Positions 7,027 through 12,608 of a DNA stretch of 13,776 nt are shown in pieces. Made by a program: the position numbers and the translations under genes. Source of the stretch: Bdellovibrionales bacterium (GTDB taxonomy: Bacteria; Bdellovibrionota; UBA1018). Where the stretch lies: NCBI GenBank assembly GCA_018968995.1, contig JAGWZD010000026.1:1-13776 (forward strand), written 5' to 3'. Numbering within the stretch: position 1 is the first letter of the stretch; every line of letters begins with the position of its first letter. The notes beneath the pieces were generated by a model. It saw nothing but the letters and a program-made list of their open reading frames with translations. It had not been told where the DNA came from and searched no databases.

Positions 7027-8073
7027 CTAGAAGTAGTAGTAATGGAACAAAGTCTCCCGAAGCGCGGAGTACTGAGGATACTTCAAAAGAGTTCGTCGAA
7101 TATTTTCGAAAGTATTCCCAATATATTTCAAGTAGCTGGCGTCGCCGCGACGATTCAAAAAAGATGCAAAACTACCGATAGCTTTAAAGTTTCTTTGCAC
7201 TGCCATCAGATCAAAAATCTCTATAAATCTTCTTCTGTCTAACGCCTTTCCAGAGAGGGCCTCATAGCGAGCGATATAATAATCGATCAGACGCTGAATC
7301 TGCGACTCCTCTAGCTGGTAATAACTGTCTTTCAAAAGAGATGCTAAGTCGTATTGGGCTGGGCCCATTCTGGCGTCCTGAAAGTCAATCATCACAAACT
7401 CAGAGTCAACAGAAGGCCTAGATCCCTCTGGCGAAAGAACCATCACATTACGACTATGAAAATCTCGATGCGCTAAAACCTTAGGCTCAGAAGCCAGCCG
7501 AGCACAAATTTCTATGAAACCCTCTTCCATCACCGCTCGGTGCGCCGGTAGTATCGATCTTTTGAGATATTTTTCGTAAAAGTGTTCGAATGTGAAACGA
7601 ACTTCCCACATGAGCTTTTCTTGATCGAACTCCAGACGAAAGGCATCGATGCTTTTCGCGCCGGGAGCTGGGCCCGCCTTTGTCTGCAACTGCACCAAGG
7701 AGTCAATCACTCGCTCGTAATAGTGCCGCTCGACCTCTGAGTTGGCACACTCCTGAAGGACCCGAAGCAGCGTGGCGTCTCCAAGATCCTCCAGTAAAAT
7801 TAAACCTCTCGCTGGATCTAGGTTGTAAACGGAAGGCACACGAACACCAGAGTCATGCAGATGGCTCCGAACAACCAAAAATGGAAGCTCCAAGCCTTGC
7901 TCAACGAAAGGGTCCGTCCGCATCACGATACAACTTAATGCTCCGGCAAAACCCTCGGGCTGTTTGAAGGTCGCGCGGTAGTACTTTCTGGAACTCGCAT
8001 CTCCCGGAAGCTTCACGAGAGACTGTAGCTGAGAACTCGAGTTCGACACGAAATCGATAATTTGTTTTTCCAT
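7027..8073 (-). CDS. amgK: AmgK-like N-acetylmuramate/N-acetylglucosamine kinase
   Basis: AmgK phosphorylates the anomeric hydroxyl of MurNAc (and GlcNAc), producing MurNAc-1-phosphate for MurU. It is an aminoglycoside-phosphotransferase-fold kinase. From ATG at 8073 it has 348 residues. Visible: LPGDASSRKYYRATF (22-36), the AmgK version of the Gly-rich loop; LILLEDLGDATLL (91-103); the catalytic loop VLAHRDFHSRNVMVL (199-213, catalytic Asp204); MIDFQDARMGPAQYDLASLLKD (228-249, metal-binding Asp230). HRDxHSRNxMxL and DFQDAxxGPxxYDLxSLLKD are highly characteristic. The ATG has AGGA five bases upstream and gives the usual family N-terminus. A GTG at 8124, overlapping the preceding stop, would add 17 residues. 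murU follows after 31 bases. The tail ends in three tyrosines and a Phe. Confidence 0.92.
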   Translation of the reverse strand: MEKQIIDFVSNSSSQLQSLVKLPGDASSRKYYRATFKQPEGFAGALSCIVMRTDPFVEQGLELPFLVVRSHLHDSGVRVPSVYNLDPARGLILLEDLGDATLLRVLQECANSEVERHYYERVIDSLVQLQTKAGPAPGAKSIDAFRLEFDQEKLMWEVRFTFEHFYEKYLKRSILPAHRAVMEEGFIEICARLASEPKVLAHRDFHSRNVMVLSPEGSRPSVDSEFVMIDFQDARMGPAQYDLASLLKDSYYQLEESQIQRLIDYYIARYEALSGKALDRRRFIEIFDLMAVQRNFKAIGSFASFLNRRGDASYLKYIGNTFENIRRTLLKYPQYSALRETLFHYYYF

Positions 8074-8120
8074 GATCTTCCTGATCTCTTCCACTGCCCC
8101 AGCGGGCAAAATTAAGGACT

Positions 8121-8882
8121 TCACAACTTTTTGAGCCTCTTTTCAATTTCTCCAAATTCAGTGGACCGCACAACAGGATTCATCAGCGGAACCTTTCGGG
8201 AGATCTGAGCAATTGCCTCTTCCTGCAGGATGATCGACCAGTCTGGTGACATTCCGCTCCATTCCGATTTCGTCCTTTGCCAAAATCGGGGAACCCCGCG
8301 GGGATCATATCCCGCCTTATAAAGCAGATCGACCATCCGTAGATTCACCGAGCGCCACTCCGAATCCGTGAACTTTGGAAGAGTGACGCGCGGCGAGGTA
8401 GTGCCCTGCTCCGCCATTTCAGCGATGAGTTCCTCGGATCGAACACTCATGCGCTCACTGAGTGCTTGTGCCGCTGCAAGCGCCGCAGCTAGCTCGTTTT
8501 CGTAGCGCAAAGACCTTAATGCGCCCGAAGAAAAGTACCAACGATAGCCAGGAAGAACAAAGATTGGAGTTCTTTGCTGCGCAGGCAAAGATGATAAAAG
8601 AGTGATTCGAGGGGGATTCAAAACCCCCAGCTTTCCAGCCATGGCGGCCATCTTCTCAACCAGAACCGGGTCCTCACGCTGAAGAAGTAATCCTCCAATA
8701 CCCGAGGCCCAGCGGTCTCCAAGAATCCTCTCCTTTTCTAAACGATCCGAAGAAGAGAGGTCTTTTCGACCCTGGGGAGAGGCACAGCCCCCAAATCCGA
8801 CCGCAAGAATGACGAGAAGAATAGAAAATCTTTTGCGGTGCGTTGTTTCTGTCAATTTTTCTGCCCAAACGTGTTTTTTCAT
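8121..8882 (-). CDS. M48-like lipoprotein with all zinc ligands lost (probable pseudoprotease), upstream of amgK
   Basis: From ATG at 8882 the product has 253 residues: a basic N-terminus, a hydrophobic segment (20-31) and Cys33 in FGGC, a tolerable lipobox. The mature part follows the M48 (BepA/YcaL/LoiP-like) layout: FVLPGYRWYFSSGALRSL (108-125), matching the LPGGxIxxxxGLL segment; NELAAALA (129-136), leading into the expected HExxH helix; and AGYDPRGVPRFWQR (190-203), the segment after the third ligand. The expected HExxH reads AAQAL (137-141) and the expected ExxAD-type ligand region reads SVN (178-180), so no zinc can bind in the usual way. I infer an envelope lipoprotein of M48 descent working as a binding or scaffold protein. 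It ends at the GTG that could start amgK, so its mRNA is shared with the MurNAc recycling genes. Confidence 0.72.
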   Translation of the reverse strand: MKKHVWAEKLTETTHRKRFSILLVILAVGFGGCASPQGRKDLSSSDRLEKERILGDRWASGIGGLLLQREDPVLVEKMAAMAGKLGVLNPPRITLLSSLPAQQRTPIFVLPGYRWYFSSGALRSLRYENELAAALAAAQALSERMSVRSEELIAEMAEQGTTSPRVTLPKFTDSEWRSVNLRMVDLLYKAGYDPRGVPRFWQRTKSEWSGMSPDWSIILQEEAIAQISRKVPLMNPVVRSTEFGEIEKRLKKL

Positions 8883-8933
8883 GCCGTTACTCTTGCCTTC
8901 ATCACAAAATCGATAGAGGTTACGGTTGTTTTC

Positions 8934-8952
8934 CAAGAATGAATGATTCTTG
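8934..8952. repeat. inverted repeat in divergent promoter region
   Basis: Perfect 7-base arms CAAGAAT and ATTCTTG are separated by five bases, in the 100-base gap between the divergent M48-like lipoprotein gene and the secreted-protein gene. It lies 30 bases before the ATG at 8983. It could be an operator or a 5'-leader hairpin. No convincing -35/-10 pair was found by eye for either direction, so its role is open. Confidence 0.4.
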
Positions 8953-8982
8953 AGGAATAACTCAACAAGAAAGGATTCCCAC

Positions 8983-9561
8983 ATGAACTTAAACAGATTT
9001 TTGAAAAAATTTGTTTCTGGCTCCGCTGCCGCTCTCGCCCTTTTCCTGGCCGCCACTCCGGCCCGAGCCGATCTCACCTCGCTTGAGCTGCAAGCCCTAA
9101 GCACCGTCACTCCGCTGGACCTGATCAATTGGAAGGTCGGCGATACCATGAGCTACCAACTCAGCATGGTGTTTGGAAAAGGCACCATGGTGAAAAGCGT
9201 AAATAAAGACGAAGGTACAGCCCTTTGGTTGCACCAGGACATCAATATCATGGGACAAAACCAGACAGCTGATGTTCTCATCAACAAGGCTGATGGAAAG
9301 ATCCTCAAGATGATTCAGAACGGAAAAGAAGTTCAAATTCCCGATGATAAAGTGGAAGTCATTTCTCAGGACTACGCTGACGTCACCGTACCCGCTGGAA
9401 CCTTCTCCTCGATCCACATCGTCGCGAAAACAAAACAGGTTTCAAAAATTGAAATGTGGGCAAACCCCAGCGAAACAGCGCTAGACGGCGCCCTGAAGCA
9501 GATCATGGCGACTACGTTTGGAAACATGACGCTTGAACTGACATCGTTCAAGCGAAACTAA
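8983..9561 (+). CDS. secreted periplasmic protein, DUF3108-like
   Basis: From ATG at 8983 (AAAGGA seven bases upstream) the product has 192 residues. A clear Sec signal peptide ends at ARA (residue 29; LKK, then an Ala/Leu-rich core). The mature protein is mostly beta strands with alternating polar and hydrophobic residues: WKVGDTMSYQLSM, ALWLHQDINI, ADVLINKADGKILKMIQNGKE, then DVTVPAGTFSSIHIV and KIEMWANPS. The VPAGTFxxxHI element followed by a strand ending in WxxP resembles DUF3108-type periplasmic beta-sheet proteins; I give this as similarity of pattern only. It stands alone between a divergent promoter region and a strong terminator, so it is probably monocistronic and well expressed. 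An upstream ATG at 8950 would hide the signal peptide and is rejected. No function can be assigned. Confidence 0.82.
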   Translation: MNLNRFLKKFVSGSAAALALFLAATPARADLTSLELQALSTVTPLDLINWKVGDTMSYQLSMVFGKGTMVKSVNKDEGTALWLHQDINIMGQNQTADVLINKADGKILKMIQNGKEVQIPDDKVEVISQDYADVTVPAGTFSSIHIVAKTKQVSKIEMWANPSETALDGALKQIMATTFGNMTLELTSFKRN

Positions 9562-9585
9562 TTCGACCGATTCGCTAATAAACAA

Positions 9586-9619
9586 AAAGGCCGACCGGGA
9601 GTTTTCCCGGTCGGCCTTT
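9586..9619. terminator. bidirectional intrinsic terminator
   Basis: A perfect 15-base-pair stem (9586-9600 with 9605-9619) with a GTTT loop and a GC-rich core (GGCCGACCGGGA) lies between the convergent genes ending at 9561 and 9638. Read on the minus strand it is followed by TTGTTTATT after the stem's own T run; on the plus strand the stem's TTT is followed by GTATTTCTT. It should stop both transcripts, with the better U tract serving the minus-strand kinase gene. Confidence 0.92.
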
Positions 9620-9637
9620 GTATTTCTTGGGTTGTTT

Positions 9638-10324
9638 TCAGCCCAAACTCAGCGCAGTTTGAGCAATTTCCTGATGAGATGTTCGCTCCAAAAATAGATC
9701 TCGTTGATCCAGGGCGCTCAAAATCCTCGAGCAGACTTGGTCAAAATGTTCTGGATTGTGAAGAAAGTCCAAGTCGTCGCTAGGAATAATAAGCTTCTTC
9801 CCCAGGTCATAAGTGCTCATCCAGTCATCATAATACCTATTTAGGCTTTGCAGATAATCGTCTGGAATTCCCTTTTCATAGTCGCGCCCTCTTTTAGCGA
9901 TTCGCTCTTTCAGCTTTGGAAGGGACTTCTTGAGGTAAATCACCAGGTCTGGCGGGGTCAAAAAAGACGCCATCGTTTGATAAAGGTCGATATAGTTTCG
10001 ATAATCTCTTTCGGAGAGCTGCCCCTGTTCGTACAGGTTTCGGGCGAAAATATTTGCGTCCTCATAGATACTACGATCCTGGATCGCGCTATCTGTTCCC
10101 GTGGTGACCTTCTGATGGGCCTTGAAACGATGATTCAAGAAGAACACCTGCAAAGGAAAAGACCAGCGAGACATGTCGGCGTAGAAATCAGACAGATAAG
10201 GGTTTTCGGCAACACACTCAAAATGCGGAGCCCAACCAAAACGACGCGACAGCATCTGCGTGAGGGTCGTCTTCCCCGTTCCAATATTTCCAGCAATCGC
10301 AATGAAGATCTTCTGACTGAACAC
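9638..10324 (-). CDS. deoxynucleoside kinase (dAK/dGK family)
   Basis: The 228-residue protein belongs to the deoxyadenosine/deoxyguanosine kinase family, which phosphorylates deoxynucleosides with ATP for nucleotide salvage in the cytoplasm. Seen: P-loop GNIGTGKTT (12-20); VAENPYLSDFYADMSRWSFPLQ (38-59), containing the substrate-site Glu and the family's ENPYLxxFYxDxxRWxFxxQ pattern; the DRS motif (83-85, QDRSIYEDANIF); DLVIYLKKS (126-134); and the Arg-rich lid RIAKRGRDYEKG (141-152). Length is normal. Substrate preference (dA, dG or dC) cannot be set by reading. The start is GTG with G-rich sequence upstream rather than a classic ribosome site. The TPR-like gene ends 124 bases upstream, and a possible own promoter lies in that gap. 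A terminator follows it. Confidence 0.93.
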   Translation of the reverse strand: MFSQKIFIAIAGNIGTGKTTLTQMLSRRFGWAPHFECVAENPYLSDFYADMSRWSFPLQVFFLNHRFKAHQKVTTGTDSAIQDRSIYEDANIFARNLYEQGQLSERDYRNYIDLYQTMASFLTPPDLVIYLKKSLPKLKERIAKRGRDYEKGIPDDYLQSLNRYYDDWMSTYDLGKKLIIPSDDLDFLHNPEHFDQVCSRILSALDQRDLFLERTSHQEIAQTALSLG

Positions 10325-10356
10325 TATCCACCCCCGTGAACTTTTCAGTACCGCAG

Positions 10357-10385
10357 GTCTTAGGTTGGCCGCACCGCCCCGTCAA
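10357..10385 (-). promoter_or_regulatory. weak candidate promoter for the deoxynucleoside kinase
   Basis: On the minus strand TTGACG (10385-10380) is followed after 17 bases by TAAGAC (10362-10357). The -35 is one mismatch from consensus, the -10 only partial. It sits just downstream of a GC-rich hairpin and about 33 bases before the GTG start, so the kinase could be transcribed on its own. Low certainty. Confidence 0.3.
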
Positions 10386-10388
10386 GCC

Positions 10389-10411
10389 GGGGGGCCAAAT
10401 TTTGACCCCCC
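10389..10411. other. GC-rich hairpin between TPR gene and kinase gene
   Basis: GGGGGGCCAA pairs with TTGACCCCCC around a three-base loop, with one C-A mismatch, in the 124-base gap after the TPR-like gene. No U run follows in the minus direction, so it is a poor intrinsic terminator; it may be an attenuating or mRNA-end-protecting structure. Confidence 0.35.
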
Positions 10412-10448
10412 GCCACCCCAGCCTCGTTTCACCTGTCTTTTCGTGCGT

Positions 10449-11462
10449 TTAACGACTGGCGTCAAAAACCTTGGGGTCCCACCACCCCAAATCAATTCCT
10501 GATTTCCCTGCTAAACGCTGATAGCCCCCGGGAAATAGATTCAAAAAACGCCTGACCTGGGGCTTCGAGGACGGCTCCAGACGAATCAGGGCCCATAAAA
10601 GCCAGCCCGTCTCGGAATTCCACTGAGCCGGGTTCTGTTGGGCTAGGCCAGCAAGGAGTTTCCTTGCCGCTGAGGAACGGCCCGATGCAACCAGGGCGTC
10701 GACCATCCAAGCACGCCAGTGGGGGCGGTCGCGCTGCTCAGCACCCCCCGCTCTCCAGGCGGAAAAAACCTCCTGAGCTCCCTCCGTCTTTTCCCCTCTA
10801 GAAATGAGCACGTGTCCCAACCAGATTTTTAGCTCGGGCTCGAACGGATTGAGCTGACCCGCGAGTCGAAGACTCTCCGCTGCAGAGTCCCAATTGCCCA
10901 AGATTGCTTCAACTTGACCCTTGCGAACCAAGGCATCAAAGACTTGATGCTCAGAATCCAGCACGGACTCAAGTCGAGCAAGTGCAGATCTGAAATTTCC
11001 TGCCAGAATGGCATTCACAGCTCCTTGATATTCTCGTGCCCCGCTGGCAGTCACAAACGCCCGAGAGATCACTCGAACTTTCTGCTCGAGTCGATTGCGA
11101 TCTCGCTCTTTTGAGCTCTGCCCATAAGTCGCAAGCAACGTTCGAGCAGCCTCTTCGCGGCGACCACTAAGCAAAAGCAAAGAAGACAAATCAAGCGCCA
11201 GATCTGCTGAGCCAGGGTCACGACTCCACTGCCTCTTTAATAGGATGACCGAGCGTTCGCGATCTTCCTCAGTAAGCCCCCAGGTAGAAGGAGTGGCCTG
11301 AGCCCCCGTGAGGGCGGCTAGTGTCAGTAATAGAAATACAAAGAATGCCGGCGACAAAACGCTGACGCAAGAGCGCCTACAGTTAAGAACAAGAGCAATC
11401 CAAGCTGCCGATTTCTCGACAGTTAAATGGACGACCGATAGAATTCCTGACATGCCTTGCAT
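10449..11462 (-). CDS. secreted TPR-like repeat protein
   Basis: The longest reading is 337 residues, all-helical after an N-terminal hydrophobic signal (about 36-57, ending GAQA before TPSTW). Several helix pairs have TPR character: ALDLSSLLLLSGRREEAART (89-108), AILAGNFRSALARLESVL (151-168), ALVRKGQVEAILGNWDSAAESLRLAGQLNPFEP (177-209) and IWLGHVLISRGEKTEGAQEVFSAW (213-236). TPR proteins mediate protein contacts; here the site would be the periplasm. The start is uncertain. ATG at 11462 or 11453 leaves 35 residues before the signal and overlaps the start of the divergent barrel gene. TTG at 11357 gives a more ordinary signal peptide but has no visible ribosome site. Partner and function are unknown. 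It may be co-transcribed with the downstream kinase, though a 124-base gap with a hairpin separates them. Confidence 0.78.
   Translation of the reverse strand: MQGMSGILSVVHLTVEKSAAWIALVLNCRRSCVSVLSPAFFVFLLLTLAALTGAQATPSTWGLTEEDRERSVILLKRQWSRDPGSADLALDLSSLLLLSGRREEAARTLLATYGQSSKERDRNRLEQKVRVISRAFVTASGAREYQGAVNAILAGNFRSALARLESVLDSEHQVFDALVRKGQVEAILGNWDSAAESLRLAGQLNPFEPELKIWLGHVLISRGEKTEGAQEVFSAWRAGGAEQRDRPHWRAWMVDALVASGRSSAARKLLAGLAQQNPAQWNSETGWLLWALIRLEPSSKPQVRRFLNLFPGGYQRLAGKSGIDLGWWDPKVFDASR
11416..11444 (+). promoter_or_regulatory. candidate sigma70 promoter of the barrel-lptM-lysA operon
   Basis: TCGACA (11416-11421), a 17-base spacer and TAGAAT (11439-11444) are each one mismatch from TTGACA and TATAAT. 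The expected start of transcription (11451-11452) coincides with the ATG at 11452, and no ribosome site precedes that ATG, so a leaderless message is predicted. Found by eye. Confidence 0.5.
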
Positions 11463-12438
11463 ACTCTCCCGGTGTCGTTGGCCTCTGGCAGCACTACTAC
11501 TATTCCTTGCCGGAGTTCAACAAGCACTTGCCCTTCCACCCATTGAAGCCCGATCTTTTGAGGCAAAGCTTGTGAGGCGCTCCACCTCAGGAAAAGTTTT
11601 TCTCATGAGGAGTGCCGGCCAGGTTCCCGAGCAGGATCAGCTCGTTCTCATTAAAAACGACGGCGGCCCGTTAGTGGCGCTAAAAGTCCGAAAGATCTAC
11701 AAAGACTCTGAATTTGCAGGTCAGGTGGTTCGGTCTTATGGACCTGATGAATCGCTTGTGAATGGCGAGTCTTATCTTGCCCTGATCAAGATTCGCGATC
11801 TCGATTTGCAAGCCTCGGACACTGAGGATGATGCCGCGGCCACTGCCGAGCCTCCGGAAAACCTCGACCAAGAACGGGGCTCTGCCTTTCTTACTTCCGA
11901 GGAAGAGTTAGAGCTGCAATCCCTAGTGATTGAAGAGGTTACAAACTTTGAACAAGAGCTGTCGCTGATAGCCTTTCGAGTGGGCCTAGTGATTCTTCCC
12001 GGATATGAAAGCGGCATTATTTCTCCTGCGGCCTCGGGAATTCGATTTTCCCAAACACTCATGCACCCCATCAAGTTCAACTCTTCACGCTTCCAAGACT
12101 CGGCCGGGGTGGACTTTTCTCTGATGTTCACCAAGCTTTCTGGATATACACCGTCTGACAACGGCGACTCTTTTGCGCTCGCTCCAGTCACCCTTGCGGG
12201 TCGCTACGGAGTTTTCCTCAACCCACTAATGAGTGTTTACGGTTATGCCGGACTCATGAAAACCTTTGTGATTAGCTCCTCAGGGGACGAGCCCGCATAC
12301 TCAGAAGCTTTAGCTCTTCTCAGCTCATTCTCGATCGCAATCGGTGTTGGTGCCTCGATTGAAATTGGTCCACAATGGGTTCTTCAGTTTGAAGCTGGAA
12401 CAAACCAGCTTGGAATAAATATGGGATTAAAGTTCTGA
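11452..12438 (+). CDS. outer-membrane beta-barrel candidate with N-terminal periplasmic domain
   Basis: From ATG at 11452 the product is 328 residues. Signal peptide: two Arg residues, then LAALLLFLAGVQQALA, cleaved near residue 27. A compact beta domain (about 35-120: KVFLMRS, DQLVLIKND, PLVALKVRKIYKDSEFAGQVVRS, YLALIKIRDLDL) is followed by an acidic, Pro/Ala-rich linker (120-160). The last part (about 170-328) has alternating amphipathic strands with Gly and aromatic girdles (GIRFSQTL, GVDFSLMFTKL, VTLAGRYGVFL, LMSVYGYAGLMKTFVI, SFSIAIGVGASIEI, WVLQFEAGTNQLGINMGLKF) and ends in Phe, the signal read by the Bam complex. This fits a small outer-membrane barrel, but no named family is recognised. 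Its stop overlaps the lptM start by one base (TGATG). It leads the operon and has the candidate promoter just upstream. Confidence 0.75.
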   Translation: MPCILSRCRWPLAALLLFLAGVQQALALPPIEARSFEAKLVRRSTSGKVFLMRSAGQVPEQDQLVLIKNDGGPLVALKVRKIYKDSEFAGQVVRSYGPDESLVNGESYLALIKIRDLDLQASDTEDDAAATAEPPENLDQERGSAFLTSEEELELQSLVIEEVTNFEQELSLIAFRVGLVILPGYESGIISPAASGIRFSQTLMHPIKFNSSRFQDSAGVDFSLMFTKLSGYTPSDNGDSFALAPVTLAGRYGVFLNPLMSVYGYAGLMKTFVISSSGDEPAYSEALALLSSFSIAIGVGASIEIGPQWVLQFEAGTNQLGINMGLKF

Positions 12439-12608
12439 TGAGATCACAAAGCGTATCCACTTTATTTTTTGTCTTCACAGCGCTTCTCGTCTTTTGCTCG
12501 TCTTGTGGAGTAAAGGGGCCGCCGCTACCGCCAGTTCACGCAAATGCTGAAAGATCGGACTCCACGCAGCGCCCATTGCCCACCGCCACACCGGGGTCAG
12601 CGCGATGA
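12438..12608 (+). CDS. lptM: LptM (YifL)-like small outer-membrane lipoprotein
   Basis: This 56-residue protein has a short N-terminus, a hydrophobic segment (7-19) and a lipobox ending at Cys23 (CSSC), directly followed by GVKGPPLPP. The CGxKGPLxxPP start of the mature chain is the hallmark of LptM, a tiny lipoprotein that binds and helps mature the LptD-LptE lipopolysaccharide translocon at the outer membrane. The rest (33-56) is low-complexity and Pro/Thr rich, as in relatives. It is squeezed between its neighbours: the start overlaps the barrel gene stop (TGATG) and the stop overlaps the lysA start (ATGA). A location next to lysA or dapF is common for this family, which supports the call. 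Too short for many gene finders. Confidence 0.85.
   Translation: MRSQSVSTLFFVFTALLVFCSSCGVKGPPLPPVHANAERSDSTQRPLPTATPGSAR

Noticed and set aside
7029..7041. Short TAG-TAG-TAGT repeat
   Set aside because: It simply encodes the three tyrosines at the end of the AmgK-like protein; too short to be a meaningful tandem repeat.
8883..8982. Sigma70 promoters for the two divergent genes
   Set aside because: Several partial -35 or -10 matches exist in each direction, but no pair has acceptable spacing and two good boxes.
8883..9149. 89-residue N-terminal extension of the M48-like lipoprotein
   Set aside because: It would bury the lipoprotein signal and run through the divergent promoter region and the start of the secreted-protein gene; ATG at 8882 is preferred.
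9848..10339. 163-codon open frame on the plus strand
   Set aside because: Antisense to the deoxynucleoside kinase, which carries all family motifs.
10389..10411. GC-rich hairpin as a terminator of the TPR-like gene
   Set aside because: No U tract follows it on the minus strand, so it is listed only as a structure.
11772..12191. 139-codon open frame on the minus strand
   Set aside because: Antisense to the barrel gene; Ser/Arg-rich and without a ribosome site or domain.
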